Positions 33,401-45,545 of a stretch of DNA of 64,000 nt are shown one piece after another. The stretch is from Sclerodactyla briareus (Eukaryota > Echinodermata > Holothuroidea > Dendrochirotida > Sclerodactylidae). The stretch is from contig JAODTK010005598.1 of the NCBI GenBank assembly GCA_026419785.1, positions 157,786-221,785 on the forward strand. Reading direction: 5' to 3'. The translations under genes and the position numbers were made by a program. Position 1 is the first letter of the stretch; each line of letters begins with the position of its first letter. The notes under the pieces were generated by a model, which made no database searches, was not told where the DNA came from, and saw only the letters and a list, made by a program, of their open reading frames with translations.

Positions 33401-35300
33401 ATTGCCAACTCGGGTAGGGACCACAGCGTAGCCAGGAGAGGGCTAAGGTTCCTAATAATTACTTCTCGTCTGTTTTACTCATGAGAACTTGGAGAATTTG
33501 GGACCTCCTAGTTTGTCGGGGCGGTTTCTCCCCAGAGTATTGGTAATATGGTTGTGTTCGTCTGGTTTAGTACAGGAGAAACTGCAGAAGATCAAAAGTG
33601 ATGTAAAGCTCCTAGTCATGACGGAGTTAGCCTTTCTTACAAAATCCTTTGCCCGACGAGTGTCCAGTGCCACGCGCTATTATTTTCAATAAGACTCTTC
33701 AAGATGGTATTGTTCGGATGATTGGAGGAGAGCAAAGTTTCTCCTATTTTCAAGCAAGGTAAACGGTCTATCCTTGTAATTACAAGGCCAGTCAGTCTCT
33801 AGTGTTGTTCTGAACGGATGGAATCAATCATTCGGGATCATATGGTTGGATATTTCAATGAGCATAGCTTGATTAGAGATTCTCAGCAGGGGTTTAGGAA
33901 GAATAGTTCGTGTTTGATAATCTCTTGAATTAGGGGAAGAAGAGTTACATGTTGTTGACAACGGCAATGCTATTTATATAATTTTACTGGACTCAGAAAG
34001 CTTGTGACAAGGTTCCTCATGAGCGTGTCTTGCCCAAGTTGGAGAGCTTGGTATTGAGGGGAATGTCCTCAAGTGGATTCGTGATGCTCATAATAGGGAA
34101 CAACGAGTTGTCATTAATGGGCGGTCGTCTTCTTGGCCAAAAGGTAACTAGGGTGTTCCCAGGATCGCGTCTTGGGCAGCTCTGTTTTTCTGGCGTCGTA
34201 TATTGTCGATCTTGAAGGTTCTGTTGATTCAAGGGTTAGAAGTCGCAGACGTCCTAAGTTGTGTCGGGGAGGTCGGTCGAATGATGATGATGCTATTGGT
34301 CAAAGGGATCCGGATATAATTTCCAACGGGTCTCCGACTGGCAGATGTTTTCAATGTTGACAAGGGCAAAGTTATGCATGTTGGTTTTCACAATCGCCAA
34401 ACGCTTCCTTAAAGTTGAATGGCAGGAAATATTTTCAGGGTGAGTTCAGAAAAGAGTGGGTTTGTTTATCTATTCTTCTTTAAACCTCCAAGCAGTGTGC
34501 CGAAGCTGCTAGAGAGGTAATTGGATTCTTGGCTTGATAGACGTACCTTCAGTTTCCTTGATAATGATATGTGTCAGGCTGTAGAACGTGTGAGACCACA
34601 CCTGGAATATGCTGTACAAGTGTGGAATCCCTACTGTGCAAAAGACAAGCAGGTTAATTGAAAACGTTCAGCGGAGGGCAACTAGAATGATTCACTGTCG
34701 GAAAAATTTATCGTACGAGGGGAGAGATTAAGGCGTCCGGTCTAACTACATGGAGCTGAGGCGATTCGGGGGACTTGATTCAGGTTTTCAAAATTGTCCA
34801 TGGACTCGATGGCCTTGCCTTCCACTACTCTTGAAATTTTCCAGTTACTGCAATAGAGGGGCCTTGTCTCAAGCTTAGTGGCAAGCGCTGCAGAAATGGA
34901 CATTCGAAAATATTTCTTCTCGCAGAGACCAGAGAGTGATCAATGATGGAATTGTCTCCTGAAAATCTTGTTTGCTCTAAGAGTGTGAATCGTCAGAATG
35001 TATGATTTATTTCAGGAATCAAGGGAGAATGAGTTAGGTTCGGGAGTTCGTTGTTCATTTTTCTTTCCTGGGGTGTGTGGCTTGGGGTGTATGAGATTTG
35101 TCATTCCTGACCCTTATTCACAAAAAAATAACAACAACAGCAAGTCGGACAGCACAAATTGCCCAGACTTGCCACAGTCGTTTAGTAGGCTTGCACGCAC
35201 ATCGTACGTGAGTGCATCTATGCCTGCATGACTGCGCTTTGTATGTACAGTGAGGGGATCGGGAAGGCAGGCCTTTCAATTGAATTGAATTGATTGAATG
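30500..35300 (+). mobile_element. CR1/Jockey-group non-LTR retrotransposon, longest copy
   Basis: The ORF2 relic starts near 32,290. VIGI..SWFEQDI (32,341) and TIIMGDFNYSDISW (about 32,680-32,720) are apurinic-like endonuclease motifs, and LDLVLSSDQ (about 32,825) follows. Reverse transcriptase codons appear as LPKLES/GIEGNVLKWIRD/EQRVVINGRSSSW (34,030-34,140), a broken GVPQGS block, then VRPHLEYAVQVWNPY (34,590-34,635), NVQRRATRMI and FKIVHGLDGL (34,786). The 3' end has AACAACAACAG and a (TTGAA)n-like tail at 35,275-35,300. The G/T-rich stretch 30,500-32,290 has the same strand bias and probably holds the 5' UTR and ORF1, but no ORF1 motif is visible. Frames shift dozens of times. A shorter sister copy lies at 43.66-44.17 kb. 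Confidence 0.82.
31440..31640 (+). repeat. Polypurine G-rich tract inside the presumed 5' part of the retrotransposon
   Basis: About 200 bases are almost pure G/A with many GGG and longer runs (for example 31,488-31,500 and 31,506-31,515). Such DNA can form G-quadruplexes or triplexes. It produces Gly/Arg ORFs on the plus strand and Pro/Ser ORFs on the minus strand, neither gene-like. Confidence 0.8.
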
Positions 35301-36915
35301 GATTACCAGACATAAGCGTTACAATACCGAACGCGTCAATAGAACGAATTTCTCGGACTTATGAAGCTGTAATAGGTAGGCGGTAGATTACGGTGGTTAA
35401 CTGACTCAGTAGGCTGTGTGCAAGGCTCGACCTTAGGCTTAGGCTAGCCTAACGTTAGGCCCTCAGCTTGCCGCTTGCCTAGGCGACCATAAAAATTCAC
35501 ATTACAAAATCTCAATTACGGTTACACAGTCGCCGCAAGAATAAGTAGGAAGCGAAATGGCCTTACTTACGACTAATTATTGTATTGTTTGTAGTAGAAT
35601 ATAAAGTTGTGAGTAAGAAAGGCTAGGCCTTTGTACTGAAATAAGGTTGTTAAGTCCATATATGTTATAACATCACTGGCAATTGTGGAAAAAAGGATGT
35701 AGGGGATGGCACGTCAGTCAATTGAGTGACGAAAGTGAAAGCCTACATACAGTATATGCCTACGCTAAATCTTTGGTGTGAGCACCTGAAGGCTCTGAAA
35801 ACTTTCCATTGTGGCGCACAGAGTAAAAAATGTTGTAGCTGGTATTCAATTACTTACAGTACATGTTAGAAATCACAAACAACGCTGATTTATTCTGTTT
35901 TTATAACTCTAATGAATTTTGCGTGACAATGTGGAACGTAAGCGTAACTTTTACTTTCCACGTGAGAAATCCACAAATTTGATTTGGTTGCTTTTAAACA
36001 ATAGGAAATAGTTCAATTGATAGATGAGTGTTCGTTTTACATTCCCAAAATATGGTATTTATGAAATGAAATAGCCCATCATTAGGTGAGGGATGAATTT
36101 CCCTTTAGGGATAAGCAGCCACTCTCACCACCAAACATCTTAGCAGATTCTCCCATTGCAAAGCTTACAGCGAAATATTCTCGTATATTAAGCAAACTGA
36201 ATGCCCTCCAGAAAAAGGCATCATTCGTGTGAAGAGACAGGCTTTTAACCACACTTGAAGAGTTGAGGAGGGGACAACTCTCGGTGGGATGAATTTATGG
36301 ATGCATTAAAATGGTCCAAGTTTAACTATTAGTAACTAAATAGTCATCTTTCAACATGCCAATGAACTCCATGTCGTTAGTAGCAATGGGATGAATCTCC
36401 GTCACACTTATTGTTTCACACTTAATATAACAAGATGCTCATCCAAAGGCGAGGTCATGACATGTAAGCCACATTCATATTCGCACTTTTTCTCCAACCC
36501 AAGCAATGACGGGTAGTTCTGTTGAAGAGTGAGAAACAGCGGATAGGTCCGTCCTACATAAACGTACAATATCTGTATATTAAATCAGCCATTACGCTAT
36601 GGACCACCCGCAATGAAGGCTTAAAATTCTGCGTTTCCGGAAAACTCTGGATTGCCGACGTTGTCACGGAGCCCGGCGGCTGAAATTGATGGGAACAGAA
36701 GAAAGGCGAATTAGCATACTCCAAACAAGATAATACTGAATAGCACCCAAAGAATGAATAGCTACCCACCGTGTAACTACCGTCAAAACCACATAACGCT
36801 TGTGAACCCAATGTGAAAACCATTGTGAAGGTCAGCTCCCGGTGAACAAGGAAGCCCACGGCGTAACTCTGCCAGGGATACAAGAATTCACTGCCGGTCC
36901 ATGTTTGACCCATGT
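35301..36915. other. No recognisable gene; TAGGC-rich patch at 35,420-35,485
   Basis: 35,420-35,485 is dense in TTAGGC, TAGCC and CCTAGG words. A minus-strand ORF of 162 codons (36,554-37,042) has no domain I recognise, and its start overlaps the 5' part of the plus-strand retrotransposon that follows, so I treat it as spurious. Confidence 0.55.
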
Positions 36916-39340
36916 CGGTATTCGGTTTTTTGAGGACTTGTCCTTTGCCCTTCCAGCGTCCTCCCTCTGTCCTTTTCATTATTATGGTCGTATTCTCTAT
37001 TTGCTGTTCACTTCTCTCCCGCCGCAAGCCGCCGATTGACATCTAAGGTTCGCTTATCTCTCCTTTGCTTTGCAATGTTCATAATCTTCACACTAATTTC
37101 AAACACGTGCACCATCTTCTTATGCACTTTCTGTTTTCTACGGATACCCAAATTGAGCCCCCACAAGATTGTACACATCTCCAATGCCCTAACTATTCAC
37201 TTTATCATTGCTTTCTTTTTAGGCTGGATGTGTGCCTTTGTCCCCTCCGCGACCTACCCGCTGTCCTACTGGAGTTCGTCTTTGCTGTGTGGCTTCCCAC
37301 CTTTGTGGCGCAAAGTCCTCTTTCCGCCACATTAGGTGTTTTGTTTCATCTATCTGTTCACCCAATTATAGGACCCATGATGCTTTATATGCTCACTTGA
37401 CTTCTGACATCGAAGCACTGTTGAATGGCGGTTTCCCTGACTGTGAATATTCATACTTGGTGACTTCAGTGGCATAATAGAGTGGCTTATAGATTCACTG
37501 GCCTCTGATAGAGCTGGATTGAAAGCTGAATACGTCGCTATTGCTAACAAAGTATTCCCGACATGACCCTATTCCCGGACATGGCGTCCAACTCTGCTAA
37601 CACGTTGGAACTGTTCCTTACTACCTAGCGCTCTCACTTATAGTTGTGCCATGTCTCTGCCCAATTGGCTCTTCCGATCACTGTCTCGTTCCCTCTCACC
37701 CAACCGATTCATTCGTTAATGTTCCCTGTCAGAGACAAAACTTCGGAATTACTCCACAGCTTGTTATGGCTTCCGGGTTGTCCGCTGATTTTCCGTGGGA
37801 CCTGGTTACCAACTCCAATGATCCTTCTGCCTTTGTTTCTGCCTTTACTGTACTAGTTCTGTGTGGATAATACCGTCATTCCTTTCTCGTTAGGATCGGA
37901 ATATATCGTCATCTCCTTCATGTTCAACCATCCAATGTGTCGCGCCGTTTAGGAGAAATTGAAACTTTTATTTTGCTTGGCGTTCCTCACCTTTACCCAC
38001 TCCCTTCTAGCCTATTTACACCAGAAATACCCGCTCCGAGACAATTGATGGAGATAGGAACTCCTTCATTTCACGTATGACCAACAAATTGTCATCCTGT
38101 CCACCCGAGGGTCATTCCTTTTTAGTCCCACTGTCAATCTGTGTCTCCGAACTTTTGTACTGTCACCTGTTAACAAACCATGCTTGTTCTCTGGTCTGAT
38201 GCGCCTCTAAAGCCCATACCCTTGTAAGATATTCTCCTCCTAATTTCAACACGTCGAGGCCGACCCTCCTCCTCTTCATACCAGCTATTATGGAACTAAT
38301 CCTTGACATCACTTCACCACCCGCTTGATTGTCAACTCTGTCAATTAGACACCGGGGGGGAAGACCTCAGGTCCTGACGGCATTCCTCCATTGTACTTAG
38401 TAAAAAGTAAACCCATAGTTTAGCGCCATTTTCTCGCAGTTTCTAAGAAGGTTAGACACAATGGACCTCTCCAATTACAGACCGTTGTCATCACATTTAG
38501 TACTCCATACATAAGGATCAGTCTATTAGACTAAAAATGATATAACTGATGAGCATTTTTATGTTTTTGGAACCCCGCACTACGTTTGTCATCACCTTCG
38601 GTGTAAGCGGTTCATCGCGCCTTATATTGCCACAGCGTCGACCCTCCTTAAATTTTCCCTATAAGCTGTGACCTTAGAATTGTGTCTTCTTCCTACGCTC
38701 TTTCTATCTGTCATTAAGACCTGCATAGCTTACTACTACTATTTTCGTACCAACTGCTTCGTAATAATCCCCCCTAAGTCAGGATCCACTCAGGTACTTT
38801 CCTCCACCCCAGAAACGAATGAGTTTGTCTATCGATCACTTGTTGTCATGGTGAAAATGACTTGAAATATAATTGAAGAGTGGGGTACCTCTAATCTGGA
38901 TACTTTTATTTAAAATAAAAAATGTTTTTCTGGACGGCGCGATTCCGACGCACTATCTTTCCCATGGCTGATAAGGTCCTCCGCCAGCTGCTTCACTTAA
39001 TGTTATTGGTATCGCCTCATCAATGACGACAATCTCACTGCTACTCTTCAGCCACTTTCCCACCGTAGTAGACAAGTAGATGGTAGGTATCTTCTCCCTG
39101 ATTTTTTTACCATTAATTTATTGTCAGTGCTCTCTCCGAAGTTATCGTCGTACCAGTTTCGACTTATTATTGTCACAACTTTTCGGTTGCGGCTGCTTCG
39201 CACTGCACTGAAAACCTACGCTCGTCCTTTTCTCCTCGCACTTCGAGGCTAGATTTCCCTCCTCTACAATCTCTAGTTGTCAAGTGACGAATTAATAGGT
39301 TAATAGGTTAATATTTGTTCTTTTCTGATTCTGTTGTGCA
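36916..39340 (+). mobile_element. Jockey-group non-LTR retrotransposon with endonuclease and partial RT
   Basis: ORF2 begins near 37,040 (LRFAYLSF..NVHNLHTNFKH) and continues through TDTQIEPPQDCTHLQCPNYS, PNYRTHDALYAHLTSDIEAL, GDFSGIIEWLIDSL (37,459-37,500), ANTLELFLTT and GSSDHCLVP (37,667-37,693); the GDF and SDH motifs mark the endonuclease. ADFPWDLVTNSNDPSAFVSA links to KTSGPDGIPPLYLVK (38,361-38,405) and NYRPLS (38,473), the RT entry motifs. The RT core after 38,500 is largely lost; a tail resembling RTSRLDFPPLQSL ends near 39,285. Most breaks are frame changes; in-frame stops are few. Composition is C/T-rich on this strand throughout. Confidence 0.82.
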
Positions 39341-41575
39341 GGAGGTGGGTGTTGTGCCCCTCTCAATGTCATTTTGTGGCGAAAAAAAACGAAATTCGCA
39401 CCCCGGTCACTAATCAGCTTGTGATATTGCTATGTCATAGACAGCTACAAAAGATGCAGCGCTCAAGTCAGCCTATAGAGAAAATGGCTGGATATATCAC
39501 ATGGCACTGTTAGTGAAAGACCTATTAAACTGATCTGCACCAGTTGTTTTAAAGGTCGAACTTGGTGTTCCTCAATACTCCGCCAGAACTTCTCGACCCC
39601 TTTGAATTTTGTGTCACTATACCTTAAACTGTTTCAAATCTTCCCAAAGTAATTCATTTTATGTTCAGTTTATTTTTTTTCTGACGGATAGTATTGTTGT
39701 ATTGTTTAAGTCGGATTTTTTGATTCACAATACCGCTATTGATAAGGGAAGTCTATCACTGCTGCCACGACACGCGTAATAGCTAGTCACGTGTTTTGAT
39801 GGCAGTTTGAGATCAGAACGTTTGATTCCAATTGCCTGTCCATGATGAATGATATCTTTGAACAGGCAATAAATTTGGCAAGGCCAGATAACCGTCAACG
39901 CAATTCCAAAGAAAGATTCGGTAGTAGTTTATTGACCAATCCCGCATATATCCGGAGAAAAGAATTGATACTTCCTTTTTACCTAGTGCGATAAGTCATC
40001 CGATGGTCATTCGAACCACACCAAATTGTGATGTTCTGACATTGACCAGTTCCGTTGCAATAACAATATATATTCCAGGTTCTATTTCAATTTAATTTTC
40101 CGTCTAATGAGGTGACAAATGGCCATTCGGGGTGGAATGAGAAATAGATGCAATCATAACTGCTCGTATTTTTGGCAACCAAAGTTCGAAACACTTACGC
40201 CCTAGTCGGTCGGCAATATCACTTCGCCACAGAGCCAGACCACCACCAGACCGATTTTCCGATATAAGCGTCAAAAGCGATTATCCTAGAAACCGACTTC
40301 GTTGTTTGACAAACGTACTCGCTTGCCCGGGTCCAGGAACTGGGTGTAGCTATATTTGAATACATTAGCATGTTTCAATTCTCTCAAGCTCAGAGCGATT
40401 CTCGAATTAGTGACCTTAGCAGTGAGTGTGTACGAAGATCAAGCCCCCCCCCCCCTTTTACCCCTTCAGAATGATCCTGCGAAGGACATTAATATGTCCA
40501 ATACGTGTTTGCTTCAGGGGTGGGCTGGAATCTACATCAGTAGTAGAAATCTACCATCACGCATTTTTTTGAATACCCCGAAGGTTGTCATTTGAGTTGA
40601 TGCGCACCGTCTGAAGATCTCTGTGTTTAGCCGCACTAACCAACGTCCGTAATCCTAATCCCCAATTCTAATATAATAGTCACACTACACTACCACTAGC
40701 CACTCAGAAAATACCTTCCTAAGCATGCGCGTCAGCTATTATAATTTCCCCGCCCAATACGAACTCTTCGAGTAATATTGAAAGCATATTCCTGTTATGT
40801 ACTCCATCCAAGTGTAAACAACCACTAACTCCTAGAGGGGTAAATGAATATCCAAAGTATTCTCATGTTTTTATCACTTCGCATATAACCCCGTTTTTCT
40901 GAACCAACAGGCATACTGGTTGGAAGAACAGCTGGGAAACCACTCCATGAGGGAGCAACTTTTCGCCTATTAAAGATGTTACGATCCCTAGTGATGGAAT
41001 ACGACAAGCTAACCAACGTGGATTAGGAAATGGTTCTGGAAAATGCACAAACTTCGATGCTGTGCTTTCGCTTAATTTATTTGTTTCTTTGCCTCCGACA
41101 GTATATCTGCATATTTTGATTTATTGGATTTGAAATCTACTACGGGTTCCGAAAACCAATTAAAATATCGAGGAACTTTGGCCGTCACGGTATTGATCGT
41201 GAATGAGCACCGGCGATAATCGGCTTTTCTCGACTAGACCAGAATGAATATCGGGGCAGAGATGTGTAACCAACCAAACCTGATCCTTGGACCGCCATTT
41301 ACGTCCCCCATACCCAAGGACTGACACCACGTTCTGAATGGTTTCTCAAATTTCTCCTAAAAAAGATGATAGTCGGTCGTTTGTTGGCAAGCCCACTGTC
41401 CTTTATATGAACATCAATAGTATGTCTCGGGCATAGCTATACCAACTAGGTTAGATCCTGTTTTAATGTAACATTGTTGTACACACATGGACTAATGAAT
41501 ATACTTGCTTATATATTTATGATCTTCTTCTTGTAACTAATTTATGCCGCACTTAATTGACACATATTGGGCCAT
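39341..41575. other. No recognisable gene
   Basis: AT-rich unique-looking sequence. A 12-base C run lies at 40,444-40,455. Short ORFs (40,356-40,595 plus; 40,825-41,016 and 40,863-41,048 minus) have no recognisable domain. Confidence 0.55.
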
Positions 41576-41579
41576 ATGT

Positions 41580-42880
41580 TGAGTGAACTGTGGAGTATTG
41601 GGCTGTGCTCGATCTGCAGTTCCAGAAAGGCTCTCGCACCTCAACCTACTTCACGTTAGGATGGCATGGCATTCAGAGCTGGCCGACCATGAAGTCGCCA
41701 TCTCCTCTTGTCACGGTGCTTGAGCTATACATCGTATTTCTGTCGCATTTCTGCAATGGCTTTCATCTAAATCATTTTTGGACGTCCGCTCCTCCTCCCC
41801 TCATTTACTTTGGCCTTGGCGTATATTGTTTTCTGTTTTCTGTGATCTGTTAATTGTGTCCCAAGTGTTGGCAATTTCCTTCCGCTTGATTGCTTTAAGT
41901 AGCATTCACCCTTCTCCACCCTATTAGAACCCAAACATGTGTATGATGTTCCATATATTGAGAATGCGCAACTCTTTATACAACCCAAAGATCGAAAAGC
42001 CTTCCAGACCTTTTTTGTTTTTTCATTTGCTCAATGATTGTCCAGGTTTCACATCTATAACCATGGGGCCATCAAATAGGCCATCATGACTTCTTGTCTA
42101 GTACTTCCCAAAATCCTCTTGTTGTCAGAACATCTTTCATTCACCTGGGCAAACCCTCTCAGCAATTCCGATTCTCCTTTTTCTTTTCACACCATATCTA
42201 CCATATTCAGTCACAATTTTGCCCAAGTACTTTCCACCAATTGTTTTGGTAACAATCTTAGCATCTTTATGCACAAGCAATAACCTTGGTCTGTCCTAAT
42301 ATTCTATCCCAGATCAAGCACTCCTTCTTTCAAACTCTCCAATCTCCCGAAGCTTTCCCTTACTGTTTGCCACCAATTGCAGGTCTAAGCATAACCAATG
42401 TTTATGATTGCTCGTGCTCCAGATCTTTGAAAATGTCGTCTGTAGAATTTTGGTAGTAGATCCTCCCTTAGCCCGGCTTCTGATGTTCGATTCTCCTGTG
42501 AAATTGTCATCCATTCTTGCAACTACACGTTCATTCCAATATAAATTCTGTATACCGCAGTAATCCTTACTATCCATTTCTATTTTTGTTAGGCAGGTTG
42601 ATGATGATTTTCATGGTAACACTCCTGTCCTGTCTGCCACTCATCATCTATATAAAAAGTGGAACCTATATAACTGAATTGTTTCGCTTCCGATAAGGAA
42701 ATATCACATCCCCCCTCATACTGCAGTAATTCCACATATGGCATAGCATCGACTTGCTTCATCAGTGTCATACCAAAAAACCAAAATATGTATAACCTTT
42801 CCTCCCATGTGTTCACAACCGTGAATGGCAATCAACAGGCTGCTCAACTCGTTGATGTTTCCATCTAGACGGGAGCAAAA
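41580..42880 (-). mobile_element. RTE-like non-LTR retrotransposon, 3' part of RT and tail
   Basis: On the minus strand, AMPYVELLQYEGGCDISL, then EAKQFSYIGSTF (about 42,700-42,655), matches the KQF.YLGS block that follows the catalytic box in RTE-type polymerases. It is followed by degraded segments including AYA.TCNWW and a late ERTSKNDLDESHCRN segment near 41,790-41,750, the place where GRP..W.D motifs normally sit. The YADD box and everything upstream are missing. Frame changes and stops are frequent. It belongs to a different family from the copies at 3.8 and 8.7 kb, judging by the sequence of the shared block. Confidence 0.6.
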
Positions 42881-43655
42881 TCTGAAATATCGAAAGGGTT
42901 TTCCCTGATACGGTTACAGTCTCATTGAATAAAGTTTGGAAACCTTTCTAACAGCGCTTCTCGTGGAGCGCTTGTAGGTTTTAGAAGTGCCTCTGTTGTA
43001 TTATTATTATTATTGGTTTCTGGAGTATTTAGGGGCTACGTCGTAACGTGAGACAATGAACGACTTTACGTCTAGGCCACTTTCCTGAGCTAGAAAAAGC
43101 TGTAAATCGACGAATTTTCCTTTGTCTTCCAAATGAACTGTTTCTTCGCACTGTCTCACTCGTGCCGCACATTTTTATATTCCTAGCTGAAGTGGACCCA
43201 ACCGCCCCCGCCCCGACAAAGAGCTCTCATCTAATTACACGACTATAATCAACACTTCCCATCGCACATTGTAAGATTCCAGGGTCATTTTGTACCACAG
43301 TGGTTGTGTGGGCTCCCAACCTACTTATTTCTTTCCTGGTCATTTCCCTTCCCACCCATGACTGATGTTAGTTTCCGCCTGTTTAACGTGCCCCCTCATC
43401 TCTCCCCCTCCTCTCCCTCTCCTCTCATCTCTGCTCTGGCCCTCAGGAGGGTCAGAAGGACAACCAGAGATGGCCTGAATTCTTGGTACGTTTGTATGAG
43501 GCCAACCAGTCGCTGTTTACACTTTGGATCTATCGGCCCTTATTTGGGCCTATGATCATATAAAGAAAAAAATACGTACTCTACCTTCTTCACCCATTCT
43601 ATATATGTTCATCAATATTAAATGATAACATATATTTGAAAGATCCTTACTAATG
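42881..43655. other. No recognisable gene; short (TAT)n tract near 42,998
   Basis: A short TTATTATTATTATTATT tract lies at 42,998-43,014. The ORF at 43,304-43,555 is Pro/Ser-rich without a recognisable domain. Confidence 0.5.
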
Positions 43656-43659
43656 ATGA

Positions 43660-44170
43660 TCGTTAGCATTATTGGCATTGAGGGGAATGTCTTCGAGTGA
43701 TCGCAGTGAGTTCTTAATAGGAAACAACGTGGTTGTGTCAATGATGGCGGCGGTCGTCCCCTTGGCATAGGTCACTAGGTGTTCCCCAAAGTGATTTGAT
43801 TCAGGTCTTTAAAAAAAATTGTCCATAGTTAAGAGGGCCTTTCGTTTTACTATTTCTTTGATTTTCCAATGTTACCAAAGACAAAGAGGGGTCATTGCCT
43901 CAAGCTTCTTGGCAACGCTGTTTGCTTGGATATTCGTAAATATTTCTTCTCTCAGAGAGTTAATAATGGTGGAATCTCCTTCCCTGAAAAAGTTGTTCTG
44001 TCTAGGAGTATAAATGCGTTCAAGAACAATCTTTATTCGTTTTTCAGAATTGTGGGTGATTCCTTTTAGGCATCTGGGTTTTCTTCTCTGTTGGGTTGTT
44101 GTGGCTTCATGGTCTTTCATGAGGTTTTTGTACTTCCTGACTCTTCTTCCAAACTAAAAAAGCTAAACTA
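43660..44170 (+). mobile_element. Internally deleted second copy of the 30.5-35.3 kb retrotransposon
   Basis: IGIEGNV..RKQRGCVND (43,673-43,750) matches 34,050-34,130 of the longer copy, including GGTGTTCCCC (43,780). The sequence then jumps to TTTGATTCAGGTCTTT (43,795), which matches 34,775 of that copy, so about 620 bp of RT core are missing. The C-terminal part is better preserved here: GHCLKLLGNAVCLDIRKYFF, then SQRVNN..ISFPEKVVLSRS, then FKNNL. It ends with CTTCCTGACTCTTC and an AACTAA-like tail at 44,150-44,170. Confidence 0.8.
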
Positions 44171-45295
44171 ATCATATTATCTGGTCAATATTGTATGATG
44201 GAAAAGTCATCGATCCCCACATGAAAATACTACTGCAAAAAACATTATACCACCGATGGCACGCCCCAAGGATCGTCATAGGCATATAGGGCCAAGCTCT
44301 CACTATTGACACTAGGCCTACTTACTACTGCCAGCCTACCTGTCTACTGGCCTACAATAATTTAAACAATGCCTTTCAGATACTAATTTCGTCCTGTAAT
44401 ATCTCAGGACAATTCCTTGATTTCCTCATTACCTACAGATGGTGCAGATGGAAGTGGGAGAGGGGCAGATGTGATGGGCTTCTTGTTAATTGGAGAAAAC
44501 ATGACGAAATTTGGACTTGACCTAACATAGCCCGTTGATTAACGTCATTCTGGCAAAAACACGAAACGGCCAATGTTGAACTATTGGTACAGAAAACTTC
44601 AAACAACTAGAACAGTTGATCATCAATCCTAACATGATTACCCTTCCACTGTAAGAAGAGCAAATTCTTAATAAAGGTGTTTTCTAATTCAAATTAGCAA
44701 TAACAACGCCATATTCGAGCAGGGCATGAAGGACTACGAACAACTTAAATTAGGCTAACTTGAAGGGACGTGGTACACTACACCATAATACCAAGGTGCA
44801 CCCCTTAATTACTTAATTAAAAACAGTAACTCCATGTGTAGGGTGCATCATACTCCTCCACCTCCAATGCAATAGTTATGGAGAAATATGGCTATGCATA
44901 TCAGTGTCTTTTGATAGGCTGGACATGAGCGCATGTGCACATAATATCGAATCTGATAGCTACTGAGGTTTACATTCCAACACCATTTCTTTTGACCATT
45001 TTTTTTCCACTAAAGCCTTACATATTTTTATTACTCTTTGGAAGCCCCCTTATGGGATCTCAATTGCAACTGACTTCAGATTCTCATTTTTATAACTACT
45101 TCATATGAGTGGAAGGGTGAAATAGGGAGACGGTTGGACTGCATGTGGTGTCTTCAGAACAAATCATAATGTGAATTTGGTGAAAGTACATACAACACCG
45201 ACACAAATCATTCACAAGGCAATCGATCCGTAAACCAATCGCTGTTTATGGAGCGCTGTCTATTTTGGTATGATGCCTCCTCCCTCACACCACCT
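44171..45295. other. No recognisable gene
   Basis: Unique-looking AT-rich sequence without ORFs above about 60 codons, repeats or RNA features that I can support. Confidence 0.55.
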
Positions 45296-45299
45296 CACC

Positions 45300-45545
45300 T
45301 ATGGGTTGGCAATATGGTAGAGCGGCGTTCCTTGCACCGAGAGACCGGGGTTCGAATCCCGGTTCGGGCCATACCAATGACTTGCATCTGTTGCCTTTGC
45401 TGGAACGATCATCACAAGGGATTGGAGCAGGAGGATCCATCGAGGGGTATAGGTAAACTGGAGTCTCGTCTGCGTGTGGATTACCCTCACCCCCATAAAG
45501 TAGGTCAGAGAGGCATGCCTCATTAGTGTATCTGGTGAAAGATTT
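45300..45545 (+). mobile_element. tRNA-derived SINE with intact B box
   Basis: TTGGCAATATGGTAGAGCG at about 45,305 fits an A box, CCTTGCACC gives a TGC anticodon-like loop, and CCGGGGTTCGAATCCCGG (45,348-45,365) is a canonical B box with a paired T arm. About 170 bp of unrelated body follows (CATCACAAGGGATTGGAGCA, then GGAGTCTCGTCTGCG, ending near 45,545). Acceptor pairing is poor, so I call it a SINE and not a tRNA gene. This is the best-preserved pol III promoter in the window. Confidence 0.68.

Noticed and set aside
36554..37042. 162-codon minus-strand ORF
   Set aside because: No recognised domain and overlaps the start of the plus-strand LINE; no promoter or splice support.
45300..45372. 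Intact tRNA-Ala(TGC)-like gene
   Set aside because: A and B boxes are good but the acceptor and anticodon stems do not close properly and a SINE-like body follows.
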